Part shown: one piece after another, positions 28,393 through 39,280 of the stretch
Numbering within the stretch: position 1 is the stretch's first letter
Layout: each line of letters opens with the position of its first letter
Assembly (NCBI RefSeq): GCF_036013915.1
Contig: NZ_CP107899.1
Location: forward strand, 6,476,001 to 6,540,000
Length of the DNA: 64,000 bases
Direction of reading: 5' to 3'
Origin: Streptomyces sp. NBC_00464
GTDB taxonomy: Bacteria; Actinomycetota; Actinomycetes; Streptomycetales; Streptomycetaceae
Program-made: the position numbers and the translations under genes
Notes under the pieces: model-generated
What the model was told of the DNA's origin: nothing
Seen by the model: the letters and a program-made list of their open reading frames with translations, nothing else
Database searches by the model: none

Positions 28393-29441
28393 CCGGCACG
28401 ATACGGCCGTCGACGGCCGACGACATCAACGGGGTACTGAAGGGCGGTGCGGGCGCGGACAGCCCGCTGAGCCGGCTCAAGCTGATCCGGTGGAGCGACT
28501 TCTCCCTGGTGCCGGTGATCCTGGTGCTGATGCTGATCGGCTTCATCGTCTCGCCGGTCTTCCTCACCTCCGACAACCTGATCAGCGTCGTCCAGCAGTC
28601 CTCCGAGCTGAGCCTGCTGGTCCTGGGCCAGGCGCTGATCCTCATCTGCGGCCGGATGGACCTCTCGCTGGAGTCGACGATCGGCATCGCGCCCGTCGTC
28701 GCCATGTGGCTCGTGCTGGACTCCGAGGGCGGCCGCTTCGCCGGCCTGGGGCTGTTTCCCAGCTGGTCGGCGATCCCGCTCTGTCTGCTGGTCGGGCTCG
28801 TCATCGGAGGCATCAACGGCTTCCTGATGCTGAAGCTCCGGGTCAACGGCTTCATCGCCACGCTCGGCATGCTGACGATGCTGCGCGGCCTCCACATCGG
28901 CATCACCGAGGGCAAGTCCATCACCGACGTCCCGGAGTCCTTCCGCTACCTCGGCAAGACCTCGTGGTTCGGTGCTCCGGCCGCCGTCTGGATCTGCCTG
29001 GTCCTCTTCGCGATCGGTGGCGCGGCGCTGGCCTGGCTGCGCCACGGACGCTCGCTGTACGCGATCGGCGGCAACCCGGAAGCGGCACGCGCCGCGGGCA
29101 TCCGGGTCGACCGGGTGACCTGGATCGTGCTGGCCATCGGCGGTCTGCTGGCCGCGTTCGCGGGCATCCTCTACACCGGCCACTACGGGGCGGTCGCCGC
29201 GACCCAGGGCAACGGCTGGATCTTCCAGGTGTTCGCCGCGGCCGTGATCGGCGGCATCAGCCTCAAGGGCGGCCGCGGCACGCTGTTCGGTGCGCTGACC
29301 GGCGTACTGACGCTGCAGTTGGTGGTCAACGTGATGACGCTCGGCGGCGTCCCGGCGCTGTGGAACCAGTTCCTCAACGGCGCCATCATCATCGTCGCCC
29401 TGGTCATCTCCCGCTTCGCGAGCGGCGAGAAGCAGGACTGA
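28389..29441 (+). CDS. Sugar ABC transporter permease (RbsC-like)
   Basis: A 350-residue integral membrane permease with about nine to ten hydrophobic spans. The BPD_transp_2 signature covers [26 protein letters not shown], and the coupling region [16 protein letters not shown] interacts with the ATPase. A homodimer would form the channel. It is the last gene of the fuconate operon, followed by a terminator 18 bp after the stop. Confidence 0.92.
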   Translation: MTGTIRPSTADDINGVLKGGAGADSPLSRLKLIRWSDFSLVPVILVLMLIGFIVSPVFLTSDNLISVVQQSSELSLLVLGQALILICGRMDLSLESTIGIAPVVAMWLVLDSEGGRFAGLGLFPSWSAIPLCLLVGLVIGGINGFLMLKLRVNGFIATLGMLTMLRGLHIGITEGKSITDVPESFRYLGKTSWFGAPAAVWICLVLFAIGGAALAWLRHGRSLYAIGGNPEAARAAGIRVDRVTWIVLAIGGLLAAFAGILYTGHYGAVAATQGNGWIFQVFAAAVIGGISLKGGRGTLFGALTGVLTLQLVVNVMTLGGVPALWNQFLNGAIIIVALVISRFASGEKQD

Positions 29442-29459
29442 ACCTCTCGGTCGGCTCAC

Positions 29460-29488
29460 GCCGGACGGGCCATTTCAGCCCGTCCGGC
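29460..29488 (+). terminator. Terminator of the fuconate/uptake operon
   Basis: An 11-bp perfect stem (29460-29470 with 29478-29488) with loop CATTTCA is followed by GTTTG. It lies between the convergent permease and GntR genes. Confidence 0.85.
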
Positions 29489-29523
29489 GTTTGAGGACCG
29501 GGGTCCGGGGCGGAGCCCCGGGG

Positions 29524-30195
29524 TTACAGCGTCGACCGCAGCCACTGCTCCACGCTCGCCACGTGCACCGTCGCCCAGGCCCGTGCGGCCTCCGCGTCGC
29601 GGTCCCGCAGCGCCGAGACGATCGCCCGGTGCTCGTGGAGCGTACGGCTGACCGCGTCCTCCTGGGTCAGCCCGCGCCAGACCCGCGCCCGCGTCGTCGG
29701 CCCCGAAAGACCGTCGAGCAGCGAGCACAGCACCGAGTTGCCGGACGACTGCACGATGCCGCGGTGGAACTCCAGGTCGCCGGCCACCAGCTCCTCGACC
29801 GAGGGGCGCTCGCCCAGCGCGTCGAGCTGGGCGCTCAGCGCGTCCAGCTGCTCCTCGCTGATGTGGCTCGCCGCCATCGCGGTCGCCGCCGGCTCCAGGA
29901 TCCGGCGGACCGCCAGGAACTCCAGCACCGTGTCGTCGCGGTGGAAGTCCACCACGAAGCTCAGCGCCTCCAGCAGCAGCTGGGGGTCGAGACTGGTGAC
30001 ATACGTGCCGTCGCCCTGGCGCACATCGAGAATGCGGATCAGCGACAGAGCGCGCACCGCCTCCCGCAGCGAGTTGCGGGACAGGCCGAGTTCCGCGGCG
30101 AGCTCGCTCTCCTTGGGGAGACGATCGCCGGGCCGTAGCGCACCCGAGACGATCATTCCCTTGATCTTCTCGATGGCCTCGTCAGTGACAGCCAT
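29524..30195 (-). CDS. GntR/FadR-family regulator of the fuconate operon
   Basis: A 223-residue repressor. The winged helix is at about residues 5-70 (RLPKESELAAELGLSRNSLREAVRAL), then the all-helical FCD effector domain (about 85-215), with putative metal/ligand residues in DLEFHR and HRAIVSALR. The ATG at 30195 is set by GGAGGT 6-8 bp upstream. An in-frame ATG at 30213 would lie inside the operator. The sequence upstream repeats, inverted, the operator half-site of the fuconate operon, so it probably controls both. A fuconate or keto-deoxy-fuconate inducer is plausible. Confidence 0.88.
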   Translation of the reverse strand: MAVTDEAIEKIKGMIVSGALRPGDRLPKESELAAELGLSRNSLREAVRALSLIRILDVRQGDGTYVTSLDPQLLLEALSFVVDFHRDDTVLEFLAVRRILEPAATAMAASHISEEQLDALSAQLDALGERPSVEELVAGDLEFHRGIVQSSGNSVLCSLLDGLSGPTTRARVWRGLTQEDAVSRTLHEHRAIVSALRDRDAEAARAWATVHVASVEQWLRSTL

Positions 30196-30210
30196 GGGGC
30201 GACCTCCAGA

Positions 30211-30222
30211 CATCCGATGTAT
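30211..30222 (-). promoter_or_regulatory. Operator upstream of the GntR regulator gene
   Basis: CATCCGATGTAT is the exact reverse complement of ATACATCGGATG at 23519-23530 upstream of the fuconate dehydratase gene. It lies 16 bp before the regulator start codon, as expected for autorepression. Confidence 0.6.
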
Positions 30223-30363
30223 CGCCCCCATTATGCGTCCCCGGAGACGGCCGGTGCGCCCTTCCGGGCGACCGGTACCCCGCCCGAACTGCAACGCGCG
30301 CCGTTTCGTCCGATTGCTTACCGAAGAGTCCGAAACGGCCCTGCGTGAATCGGCGCACACGGA

Positions 30364-30395
30364 AGAGGGCGGCATCCCCCCGGATGCCGCCCTCT
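30364..30395 (-). terminator. Terminator of the glycerol operon
   Basis: A perfect 14-bp stem (30364-30377 with 30382-30395) lies 10 bp past the glpD stop in the direction of transcription. Confidence 0.85.
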
Positions 30396-30405
30396 ACCGC
30401 ATGGG

Positions 30406-32019
30406 TCAGCTCCTGCGGTCGTCCAGCATCGACTCGACACCGGCCCGGATCTCGTCCGTCGCCAGGCCCCGGATCGTCAGCGTCGTCCGGCGCCGCAGCA
30501 CGTCGTCCGCCGTCTCGGCCCACTCGTGGTCGCGCGCGTAGGCGACCTGGGCCCAGATCTCCGGCGCGTCCGGGTGGATCCGCTCCGCGAGCGCGGGGTT
30601 CTCGTTGGCCAGCCGGGCGATGTCGAAGGACAGCGAACCGTAGTGCGTGGCCAGGTGCCGTGCCGTGTCGGCCGACATCCGCGGACCCGGCGTACCGCCG
30701 TCGATCAGCAGACGGTGCGCCACCGCGTTCGGGTTGGCGATACCGGGCAGCGGCAGCTTCCTCGGCAGCCGGGCCATCGGCTCCATGTCCTCGGCCAGGG
30801 GGTGCCCGGGGAGCGCGGCCAGCTTGTTCATCACGGTGCGGCCGATATGGCGGAACGTCGTCCACTTGCCGCCCGCGACCGACAGCATCCCGCCGCGGCC
30901 CTCGGTCACCACCGTCTCGCGCTTGGCCTTGGAGGTGTCACCGGGCCCGCCCGGCAGCACCCGCAGCCCCGCGAAGGAGTACGTGATCAGATCGCGCGAC
31001 AGCTGCTGGTCCCGGACCGAGAACGCCGCCTCGTCCAGGATCTGCGCGGTGTCCTTCTCGGTCACCGCGACATCCGCCGGGTCGCCCTCGTACTCCTCGT
31101 CCGTCGTGCCGAGCAGCAGCATGTCCTCCCACGGCAGGGCGAAGGTGATGCGGTACTTGTCGATCGGCGTGGCCAGTGCGGCCTTCCAGGGGCGGGTGCG
31201 CTTGAGCACCAGGTGTGCGCCCTTGGACAGACGTATCGACGGTGCCGCGTTCGGGTCCTCCAACTTGCGCAGGCGGTCGACCCACGGGCCGGTGGCGTTC
31301 AGCACCAGCCGGGCGGTGACGCCGAACTCGGTGCCGTCCGTCCGGTCCTCCAGATCGGCGCCCGTCACCCGGCCCTTGGTGAACCGAAGCCCGGTCACCG
31401 CCGCGTGGTTGAGGACGGTCGCCCCCGCCTCGACGGCCGCGCGGACCGTCATCAGCGCCATCCGCGCGTCGTTCATCTGGTCGTCGCCGTAGACCGCGAC
31501 GGCCTTCAGATTGTCCGTACGCAGCTCCGGCACATCGCGCTGTGCCTTCGCCGGGCTGATCACATGGCCGACCCCGTCACCGAAGGCGGACAGCGCCGAG
31601 TACGCGAACACACCCGCGCCGAGCTTGGCCGCGCCGTGCGGCCCGCCCTTGTAGACGGGCAGGTAGAAGGTGAGCGGGTTGGCCAGGTGCGGGGCCACCT
31701 GACGCGAGACCGCCCGTCGCTCGAAGTGGTTCTCCGCGACCAGCTTCACCGCGCCGGTCTGCAGGTAGCGCAGACCGCCGTGGAGCAGCTTGGAGGACGC
31801 GGAGGAGGTGGCGCCGGCGAAGTCGCCGGCGTCCACCAGGGCCACCCGCAGCCCGGACTGCGCGGCGTGCCAGGCGGTGGAGATGCCCAGAATGCCGCCA
31901 CCGATCACCAGGAGGTCGTACGTCGCCTTGGAGAGCTGCTCCCGTGTCTCGGCACGGCTCGGAAGGGAGCCGGAGGCCGGGTGCGTCCCGAGTGCGGGGA
32001 CGCTCTGCAGGGTGGTCAT
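30406..32019 (-). CDS. glpD: Glycerol-3-phosphate dehydrogenase GlpD
   Basis: A 537-residue FAD-dependent, membrane-associated enzyme oxidising sn-glycerol-3-phosphate to dihydroxyacetone phosphate. The FAD-binding VIGGGILGISTAWHAAQSG motif is near residue 36, followed by the GlpD signature SSKLLHGGLRYLQ. The C-terminal helical cap domain (about 400-530) is complete. It is the last gene of glpF-glpK-glpD, 6 bp after glpK. Confidence 0.95.
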   Translation of the reverse strand: MTTLQSVPALGTHPASGSLPSRAETREQLSKATYDLLVIGGGILGISTAWHAAQSGLRVALVDAGDFAGATSSASSKLLHGGLRYLQTGAVKLVAENHFERRAVSRQVAPHLANPLTFYLPVYKGGPHGAAKLGAGVFAYSALSAFGDGVGHVISPAKAQRDVPELRTDNLKAVAVYGDDQMNDARMALMTVRAAVEAGATVLNHAAVTGLRFTKGRVTGADLEDRTDGTEFGVTARLVLNATGPWVDRLRKLEDPNAAPSIRLSKGAHLVLKRTRPWKAALATPIDKYRITFALPWEDMLLLGTTDEEYEGDPADVAVTEKDTAQILDEAAFSVRDQQLSRDLITYSFAGLRVLPGGPGDTSKAKRETVVTEGRGGMLSVAGGKWTTFRHIGRTVMNKLAALPGHPLAEDMEPMARLPRKLPLPGIANPNAVAHRLLIDGGTPGPRMSADTARHLATHYGSLSFDIARLANENPALAERIHPDAPEIWAQVAYARDHEWAETADDVLRRRTTLTIRGLATDEIRAGVESMLDDRRS

Positions 32020-32025
32020 GTGTGT

Positions 32026-33567
<1,542 letters not shown>

Positions 33568-33622
33568 GGTGTGCTCCCGGAAGTCTGTGTGGTCTTGGGG
33601 GGACGGTTCTGGGCCCGGTGGC

Positions 33623-34414
33623 TCACGCGAAGGCGAGGTTGTAGAGCCCGCCCGCGATCGCGCCGCCGACGAGCGGTCCGACGACCGGGATCCAGGCGTA
33701 TCCCCAGTCGGATCCGCCCTTGTTCGGCAGCGGAAGCAGCGCGTGCACGATACGCGGACCGAGGTCGCGAACCGGGTTGATCGCGTAACCCGTCGGGCCG
33801 CCGAGCGAGAGACCGATCGAGACGACCACCAGCGCGGTGATCAGCGCGCCGAGCGTGCCGAGGCCGTTGCCGTCGGCGTTGAGGCCCTGAGTGAGGATCG
33901 CCAGGACCAGCACGACCGTGGCGATGACCTCGGTGACGACGTTCTGTACGGCGTTACGGATCTCGGGACCCGTGGAGAAGACGCCGAGCACCGGTCCGGC
34001 CTTGGGGGCCGCGGCCTTGTCGACCATGCCCTCCTCACCCGTATGGGCGCTCAGGATCTCCGGATCGGTGAGATGGGCCCGGAACTGTCCGTAGTAGGCC
34101 AGCCAGACCAGCGCCGCGCCGATCATCGCGCCGAACAGCTGGGAGACGAGATAGAGCGGTACGTCGCTCCACTTGGTGCCGCCCTCGATCGCCAGACCGA
34201 GGGTGACAGCCGGGTTGAGGTGCGCTCCGGATACACCGCCGACCATGTACGCGCCGGTCAGCACCGCGAAACCCCACCCGAAGGTGACGGCGAGCCAGCC
34301 GGCGTTCTGCGCCTTCGAGTGCTTGAGCGTGACGGCGGCACAGACACCGGCGCCGAGCAGGATGAGTACGGCGGTACCGATGGTCTCGCCGATGAAGATG
34401 TCGGAGCTGGACAC
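33623..34414 (-). CDS. glpF: Glycerol uptake facilitator GlpF (aquaglyceroporin)
   Basis: A 263-residue MIP-family channel with six membrane helices. The first half-helix motif is NPA in [11 protein letters not shown]. The second reads NPV in [11 protein letters not shown] rather than NPA, with the selectivity-filter Arg kept. A charged insert (about 105-135, [15 protein letters not shown]) joins the halves. GTG start. It is the first gene of the glycerol operon. Confidence 0.93.
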   Translation of the reverse strand: MSSSDIFIGETIGTAVLILLGAGVCAAVTLKHSKAQNAGWLAVTFGWGFAVLTGAYMVGGVSGAHLNPAVTLGLAIEGGTKWSDVPLYLVSQLFGAMIGAALVWLAYYGQFRAHLTDPEILSAHTGEEGMVDKAAAPKAGPVLGVFSTGPEIRNAVQNVVTEVIATVVLVLAILTQGLNADGNGLGTLGALITALVVVSIGLSLGGPTGYAINPVRDLGPRIVHALLPLPNKGGSDWGYAWIPVVGPLVGGAIAGGLYNLAFA

Positions 34415-34537
34415 CCGCGACTCCTTTGTCCTTCGTCCAGGGAAGCCGAACCCCGGGTCCCTCCGGTGGTCCGCGCCCTCATGTGAGGGCGTTGCGGCCT
34501 TGGCACTGTCACACCCTAACGCGTATTTCCGTTAGTC

Positions 34538-34558
34538 GTTCGACAATGCCGACCGATG
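34538..34558 (-). promoter_or_regulatory. Probable GylR operator upstream of glpF
   Basis: GTTCGACAATGCCGACC starts here, about 125 bp before glpF. The same GTTCGACAATGC core recurs 23 bp upstream of gylR. In S. coelicolor, GylR represses both its own promoter and the glycerol operon, so a shared sequence at both places is expected. Confidence 0.55.
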
Positions 34559-34643
34559 AACGGCAGTGTTTCCCCCAGGTGAATGAGGCGTCAAGGGGTG
34601 TGTGTTCTATAACTCGATCGTTACCGATGATCCCGCAGGGCGC

Positions 34644-35408
34644 TCAGAAGCGCCTGGCGCCCAGATCCCGGGAGACCGCGCGGGCGCAGTCCCGTACCGC
34701 CGCCACCAGCTCCGGCCGCAGTTCGCCGTCCGTGCACACCCGCTCCACCGCACCGGTCACGGCCACGGCTCCCACCGGCATCCGGCGCCGGTCATGGATC
34801 GGGGCGGCCACCGCGGCCACCCCTTCCCAGGTCTCCTCGACGTCGGCCGCCCAGCCGCGCGCGCGGATCAGGTCGAGCATCGACTCGAACTCCTCCGAAT
34901 CGGTGACCGTGCGGTGCGTGAAGGACTGCCGCTCGGCCTCAAGTGCCTCCGTGTGGGCCACCGGGTCGTAGGCCGACAGGACCTTGCCCAGGGCCGTGGA
35001 GTGCAGCGGCTGCATGGCGCCGACCTCCAGGACCTGACGGCTGTCGTCGGGCCGGAAGACGTGGTGGACGATCAGGACGCCCTGCTGGTGCAGGACGCCG
35101 AGATGGGTGCTCTCGCCGCTGGAACGGGCCAGATCGTCCGTCCAGACCAGGGCGCGGGCGCGCAGCTCGTGGACGTCCAGATAGCTGTTGCCCAGGCGTA
35201 GCAGCTCGGCCCCCAGCTGATAGCGGCCGGACGCCGCGTCCTGCTCGACGAAGCCCTCGTGCTGGAGTGTGCGCAGGATGCCGTGCGCGGTGCCCTTGGC
35301 CAGGCCCAGGGAGGAGGCGATGTCCGACAGCCCCAGCCGCCGCTCGCCGCCCGCCAGCAGACGCAGCATCGCGGCCGCCCGTTCGAGCGACTGGATGTTC
35401 TTGGCCAT
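34644..35408 (-). CDS. gylR: Glycerol operon repressor GylR (IclR family)
   Basis: A 254-residue IclR-type regulator, the same length as S. coelicolor GylR. The winged helix is at about residues 7-65 (LSDIASSLGLAKGTAHGILRTLQHEGFV), and the effector-binding domain at 75-250. The ATG at 35408 gives MAKNIQSLERAAAMLRLL; upstream in-frame codons lack a ribosome site. Glycerol or glycerol-3-phosphate is the known inducer in S. coelicolor. It lies immediately upstream of glpFKD on the same strand, so some read-through is possible. Confidence 0.95.
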   Translation of the reverse strand: MAKNIQSLERAAAMLRLLAGGERRLGLSDIASSLGLAKGTAHGILRTLQHEGFVEQDAASGRYQLGAELLRLGNSYLDVHELRARALVWTDDLARSSGESTHLGVLHQQGVLIVHHVFRPDDSRQVLEVGAMQPLHSTALGKVLSAYDPVAHTEALEAERQSFTHRTVTDSEEFESMLDLIRARGWAADVEETWEGVAAVAAPIHDRRRMPVGAVAVTGAVERVCTDGELRPELVAAVRDCARAVSRDLGARRF

Positions 35409-35430
35409 CGCGCCGTACTCCTCCACCTCG

Positions 35431-35457
35431 GTTCGACAATGCTGAACACTATCGGTC
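35431..35457 (-). promoter_or_regulatory. Probable GylR operator at the gylR promoter
   Basis: GTTCGACAATGCTGAAC (35431-35447) is a GTTC/GAAC inverted repeat sharing GTTCGACAATGC with the glpF-upstream site, followed by ATCGGTC. It sits 23 bp before the gylR start. Confidence 0.55.
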
Positions 35458-35647
35458 GATGCCGACCCATGCTCGATCGCAAGGGAATTCTGCGGCACCC
35501 CGGCGGCCGGGACGACCGCGTGAACAGCATGCAGTCCGATTCGTGGGACAGAGTGACGGCCCGGGGCGCCGCCCGGCTACCCTGGCCGGGTGCGCCTTCC
35601 GCCGAAGACGCAAAGCCGACAGCCGTCGCATCCCAGGGAGTACATCC

Positions 35648-38600
35648 ATGGCCTCGTCGCCGACCCCTTCCGCTGACAGCCGGAACCGAGCCGCAGCCCT
35701 TCGCGAGGCGCTCGCCACCCGTGTGGTGGTGGCCGACGGTGCCATGGGCACCATGCTCCAGGCGCAGGACCCCACGCTGGAGGACTTCGAGAATCTCGAA
35801 GGCTGCAACGAGATCCTGAACGTCACGCGCCCCGACATCGTGCGCTCGGTGCACGAGGAGTACTTCGCGGTCGGTGTGGACTGCGTGGAGACGAACACCT
35901 TCGGCGCGAACCACTCGGCGGCGAACGAGTACGAGATCGCTGACCGGATCGTCGAGCTGTCCGAGGCGGGTGCCCGGATCGCCCGCGAGGTCGCCGACGA
36001 GTTCACCGCGAAGGACGGCCGCCCGCGCTGGGTCCTGGGCTCGGTGGGGCCCGGCACCAAACTCCCCTCGCTCGGCCACATCGCGTACGACGTGCTGCGC
36101 GACGGCTACCAGCAGAACGCCGAGGGCCTCCTCGCCGGCGGCGCGGACGCCCTGATCGTGGAGACCACGCAGGACCTGCTCCAGACCAAGTCCAGCCTCA
36201 TCGGCGCGCGCCGGGCGATGGACGCCCTGGGCATCGATGTGCCGCTGATCTGCTCGCTCGCCTTCGAGACGACCGGCGTCATGCTGCTCGGCTCGGAGAT
36301 CGGCGCCGCGCTGACCGCTCTGGAGCCGCTGGGCATCGACCTGATCGGGCTGAACTGCTCGACGGGTCCGGCCGAGATGAGTGAGCATCTGCGGTATTTG
36401 GCCCGGCACTCGCGTACGCCGCTGATGTGCATGCCGAATGCGGGGCTGCCGGTGCTGACCAAGGACGGTGCGCACTTCCCGCTCGGCCCGGAGGGGCTGG
36501 CGGACGCGCAGGAAGCCTTCGTGAGCGACTACGGCCTGTCCCTGATCGGCGGCTGCTGCGGGACGACGCCCGAGCATCTGCGCCAGGTCGTCGAGCGGGC
36601 CCGCAGCCTCACTCCCGCCGTCCGCGACCCGCGCCCCGAGCCCGGCGCCGCTTCGCTCTATCAGACGGTGCCGTTCCGTCAGGACACCTCGTATCTCGCG
36701 ATCGGTGAGCGGACGAACGCCAACGGGTCCAAGAAGTTCCGTGAGGCGATGCTGGAGGCGCGCTGGGACGACTGTGTGGAGATGGCGCGCGACCAGATCC
36801 GTGAGGGCGCGCACATGCTCGACCTCTGCGTCGACTACGTGGGCCGTGACGGGGTCGCCGACATGAAGGAGCTGGCCGGCCGGTTCGCCACCGCCTCGAC
36901 GCTTCCGATCGTGCTGGACTCCACCGAGCTGCCCGTGCTGCGGGCCGGTCTGGAGAAGCTCGGCGGGCGCGCGGTCCTGAACTCGGTGAACTACGAGGAC
37001 GGCGACGGCCCCGAGTCCCGCTTCGTCCAGGTCACCCGCCTCGCCGCCGAGCACGGCGCCGCGCTGATCGCGCTGACCATCGACGAGGAGGGCCAGGCCC
37101 GCACCGTCGAGCACAAGGTCGCCATCGCGGAACGCCTCATCCAGGACCTCACCGCCAACTGGGGCATCAATGAGTCGGACATCCTCATCGACTGCCTCAC
37201 CTTCACCATCTGCACCGGGCAGGAAGAATCCCGCAAGGACGGCATCGCCACCATCGAGGCGATCCGCGAGCTGAAGAAGCGCCACCCCGACGTCCAGACC
37301 ACACTGGGCCTGTCCAACATCTCCTTCGGCCTCAACCCGGCCGCCCGCGTCGTCCTGAACTCCGTCTTCCTCGACGAGTGCGTCAAGGCCGGCCTCGACT
37401 CCGCGATCGTGCACGCCTCGAAGATCCTGCCGATCGCCCGGCTGGAGGAGGAACAGGTCAAGGTCGCCCACGACCTGATTTATGACCGGCGCGCCGAGGG
37501 CTATGACCCGTTGCAGCGGCTCATGGAGCTGTTCGAGGGCGTCAACATGAAGTCGATGAAGGAGGGCAAGGCCGAGGAACTCCTCGCCCTGCCCCTCGAC
37601 GAGCGCCTCCAGCGCCGGATCATCGACGGCGAGAAGAAGGGCCTGGAAGCAGACCTCGACGAGGCCCTGCAGACCCGCCCCGCACTCGACATCGTCAACG
37701 ACACCCTCCTGGAAGGCATGAAGGTCGTCGGCGAGCTCTTCGGCTCCGGCCAGATGCAGCTGCCGTTCGTCCTCCAGTCCGCCGAGGTCATGAAGACCGC
37801 GGTGGCCCACCTGGAACCCCACATGGAGAAGTCCGACGCCGAGGGCAAGGGCACCATCGTCCTGGCCACCGTCCGCGGCGACGTCCACGACATCGGCAAG
37901 AACCTCGTCGACATCATCCTGTCGAACAACGGCTACAACGTCGTCAACATCGGCATCAAGCAGCCCGTCTCCGCGATCCTGGAAGCCGCCGACGAACACA
38001 ACGCCGACGTCATCGGCATGTCCGGCCTCCTGGTCAAATCCACCGTGATCATGAAGGAGAACCTCCAGGAGCTCAACCAGCGCAAACTCGCCGCCGACTA
38101 CCCCGTCATCCTGGGCGGCGCCGCCCTCACCCGCGCCTACGTCGAGCAGGACCTCCACGAGATCTACGAGGGCGAGGTCCGCTACGCCCGCGACGCCTTC
38201 GAAGGCCTGCGCCTGATGGACGCGCTCATCGCGGTCAAACGCGGCGTTCCCGGCGCGACCCTTCCCGAGCTGAAGCAGCGCCGGGTGCCCAAGCGCGACA
38301 CGGCCGTGCTGGAGGTCGAGGAACCCGAGGAGGGCGTCCGCTCCGACGTGTCCGTCACCAACCCGGTCCCCACCCCGCCGTTCTGGGGCAGCCGCGTCGT
38401 CAAGGGCATCCAGCTCAAGGAATACGCCTCCTGGCTCGACGAAGGCGCCCTCTTCAAGGGCCAATGGGGCCTCAAGCAGGCCCGGGCCGGCGACGGACCG
38501 ACGTACGAGGAACTGGTCGAGACCGAGGGGCGCCCGCACCTGCGCGGCTGGCTCGACAAGCTCCACACCGAGAACCTCCTCGAAGCCGCCGTCGTCTACG

Positions 38601-39160
38601 GCTACTACCCCTGTGTCTCCAAGGGCGACGACCTGATCCTGCTCCACGAGGACGGCTCCGAGCGCACCCGGTTCACCTTCCCGCGCCAGCGCCGCGGCCG
38701 CCGGCTGTGTCTCGCGGACTTCTTCCGCCCCGAGGAGTCCGGCGAGACGGACGTCATCGGCCTCCAGGTCGTCACCGTCGGCTCGAAGATCGGCGGCGAG
38801 ACCGCCAAGCTCTTCGAAGCCAACTCCTACCGCGACTACCTCGAACTGCACGGCCTCTCCGTCCAGCTCGCCGAAGCCCTCGCCGAGTACTGGCACGCCC
38901 GGGTCCGCTCCGAGCTCGGCTTCGCGGGCGACGACCCGGCCGACGTCGAGGACATGTTCGCGCTCAAGTACCGCGGTGCGCGCTTCTCCCTCGGTTACGG
39001 TGCGTGCCCGGACCTGGAGGACCGGGCGAAGATCGCCGACCTGCTCCAGCCCGAGCGCATCGGGGTCCACCTGTCGGAGGAGTTCCAGCTCCACCCCGAG
39101 CAGTCCACCGACGCCATCGTCATCCACCACCCCGAAGCCAAGTACTTCAACGCGCGGTAA
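35648..39160 (+). CDS. metH: Cobalamin-dependent methionine synthase MetH
   Basis: A 1170-residue modular enzyme methylating homocysteine from 5-methyltetrahydrofolate via cobalamin. The homocysteine domain (about 20-325) has DGAMGTML and the zinc cysteines near 236, 301 and 302 (LNCSTGP, GGCCGTTPEHL). The pterin domain begins at IGERTNANGSKKF. The B12 cap and binding domain carry GDVHDIGKN with the cobalt-ligating His near 745. The reactivation domain ends with RIGVHLSEEFQLHPEQST. All four modules are present. No convincing cobalamin riboswitch is visible in the 240-bp leader. The ATG at 35648 follows a GGAG. Confidence 0.97.
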   Translation: MASSPTPSADSRNRAAALREALATRVVVADGAMGTMLQAQDPTLEDFENLEGCNEILNVTRPDIVRSVHEEYFAVGVDCVETNTFGANHSAANEYEIADRIVELSEAGARIAREVADEFTAKDGRPRWVLGSVGPGTKLPSLGHIAYDVLRDGYQQNAEGLLAGGADALIVETTQDLLQTKSSLIGARRAMDALGIDVPLICSLAFETTGVMLLGSEIGAALTALEPLGIDLIGLNCSTGPAEMSEHLRYLARHSRTPLMCMPNAGLPVLTKDGAHFPLGPEGLADAQEAFVSDYGLSLIGGCCGTTPEHLRQVVERARSLTPAVRDPRPEPGAASLYQTVPFRQDTSYLAIGERTNANGSKKFREAMLEARWDDCVEMARDQIREGAHMLDLCVDYVGRDGVADMKELAGRFATASTLPIVLDSTELPVLRAGLEKLGGRAVLNSVNYEDGDGPESRFVQVTRLAAEHGAALIALTIDEEGQARTVEHKVAIAERLIQDLTANWGINESDILIDCLTFTICTGQEESRKDGIATIEAIRELKKRHPDVQTTLGLSNISFGLNPAARVVLNSVFLDECVKAGLDSAIVHASKILPIARLEEEQVKVAHDLIYDRRAEGYDPLQRLMELFEGVNMKSMKEGKAEELLALPLDERLQRRIIDGEKKGLEADLDEALQTRPALDIVNDTLLEGMKVVGELFGSGQMQLPFVLQSAEVMKTAVAHLEPHMEKSDAEGKGTIVLATVRGDVHDIGKNLVDIILSNNGYNVVNIGIKQPVSAILEAADEHNADVIGMSGLLVKSTVIMKENLQELNQRKLAADYPVILGGAALTRAYVEQDLHEIYEGEVRYARDAFEGLRLMDALIAVKRGVPGATLPELKQRRVPKRDTAVLEVEEPEEGVRSDVSVTNPVPTPPFWGSRVVKGIQLKEYASWLDEGALFKGQWGLKQARAGDGPTYEELVETEGRPHLRGWLDKLHTENLLEAAVVYGYYPCVSKGDDLILLHEDGSERTRFTFPRQRRGRRLCLADFFRPEESGETDVIGLQVVTVGSKIGGETAKLFEANSYRDYLELHGLSVQLAEALAEYWHARVRSELGFAGDDPADVEDMFALKYRGARFSLGYGACPDLEDRAKIADLLQPERIGVHLSEEFQLHPEQSTDAIVIHHPEAKYFNAR

Positions 39161-39214
39161 GACTCCGTTCGACGCGCGGTAGCAGCACGAGTCGTACACT
39201 GGTCGGTCCAGTGC

Positions 39215-39253
39215 AGGCCGGTCGCCCTCCCCTCGGGGAAAGGTGACCGGCCT
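39215..39253 (+). terminator. metH terminator
   Basis: A 12-bp stem with one G-U pair (39215-39226 with 39242-39253) followed by TCTCGT lies between metH and the HAD gene. Confidence 0.75.
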
Positions 39254-39280
39254 TCTCGTCCCTCATGGAAGGTGTGCCGG

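Noticed and set aside
35600..35647. ACGCAAAGCC in the metH leader resembling the GEMM-I (c-di-GMP) riboswitch core
   Set aside because: The other conserved parts of GEMM-I (the GGCAAACC strand and tetraloop-receptor helix) and of cobalamin or SAH riboswitches are not present, so this is probably chance.
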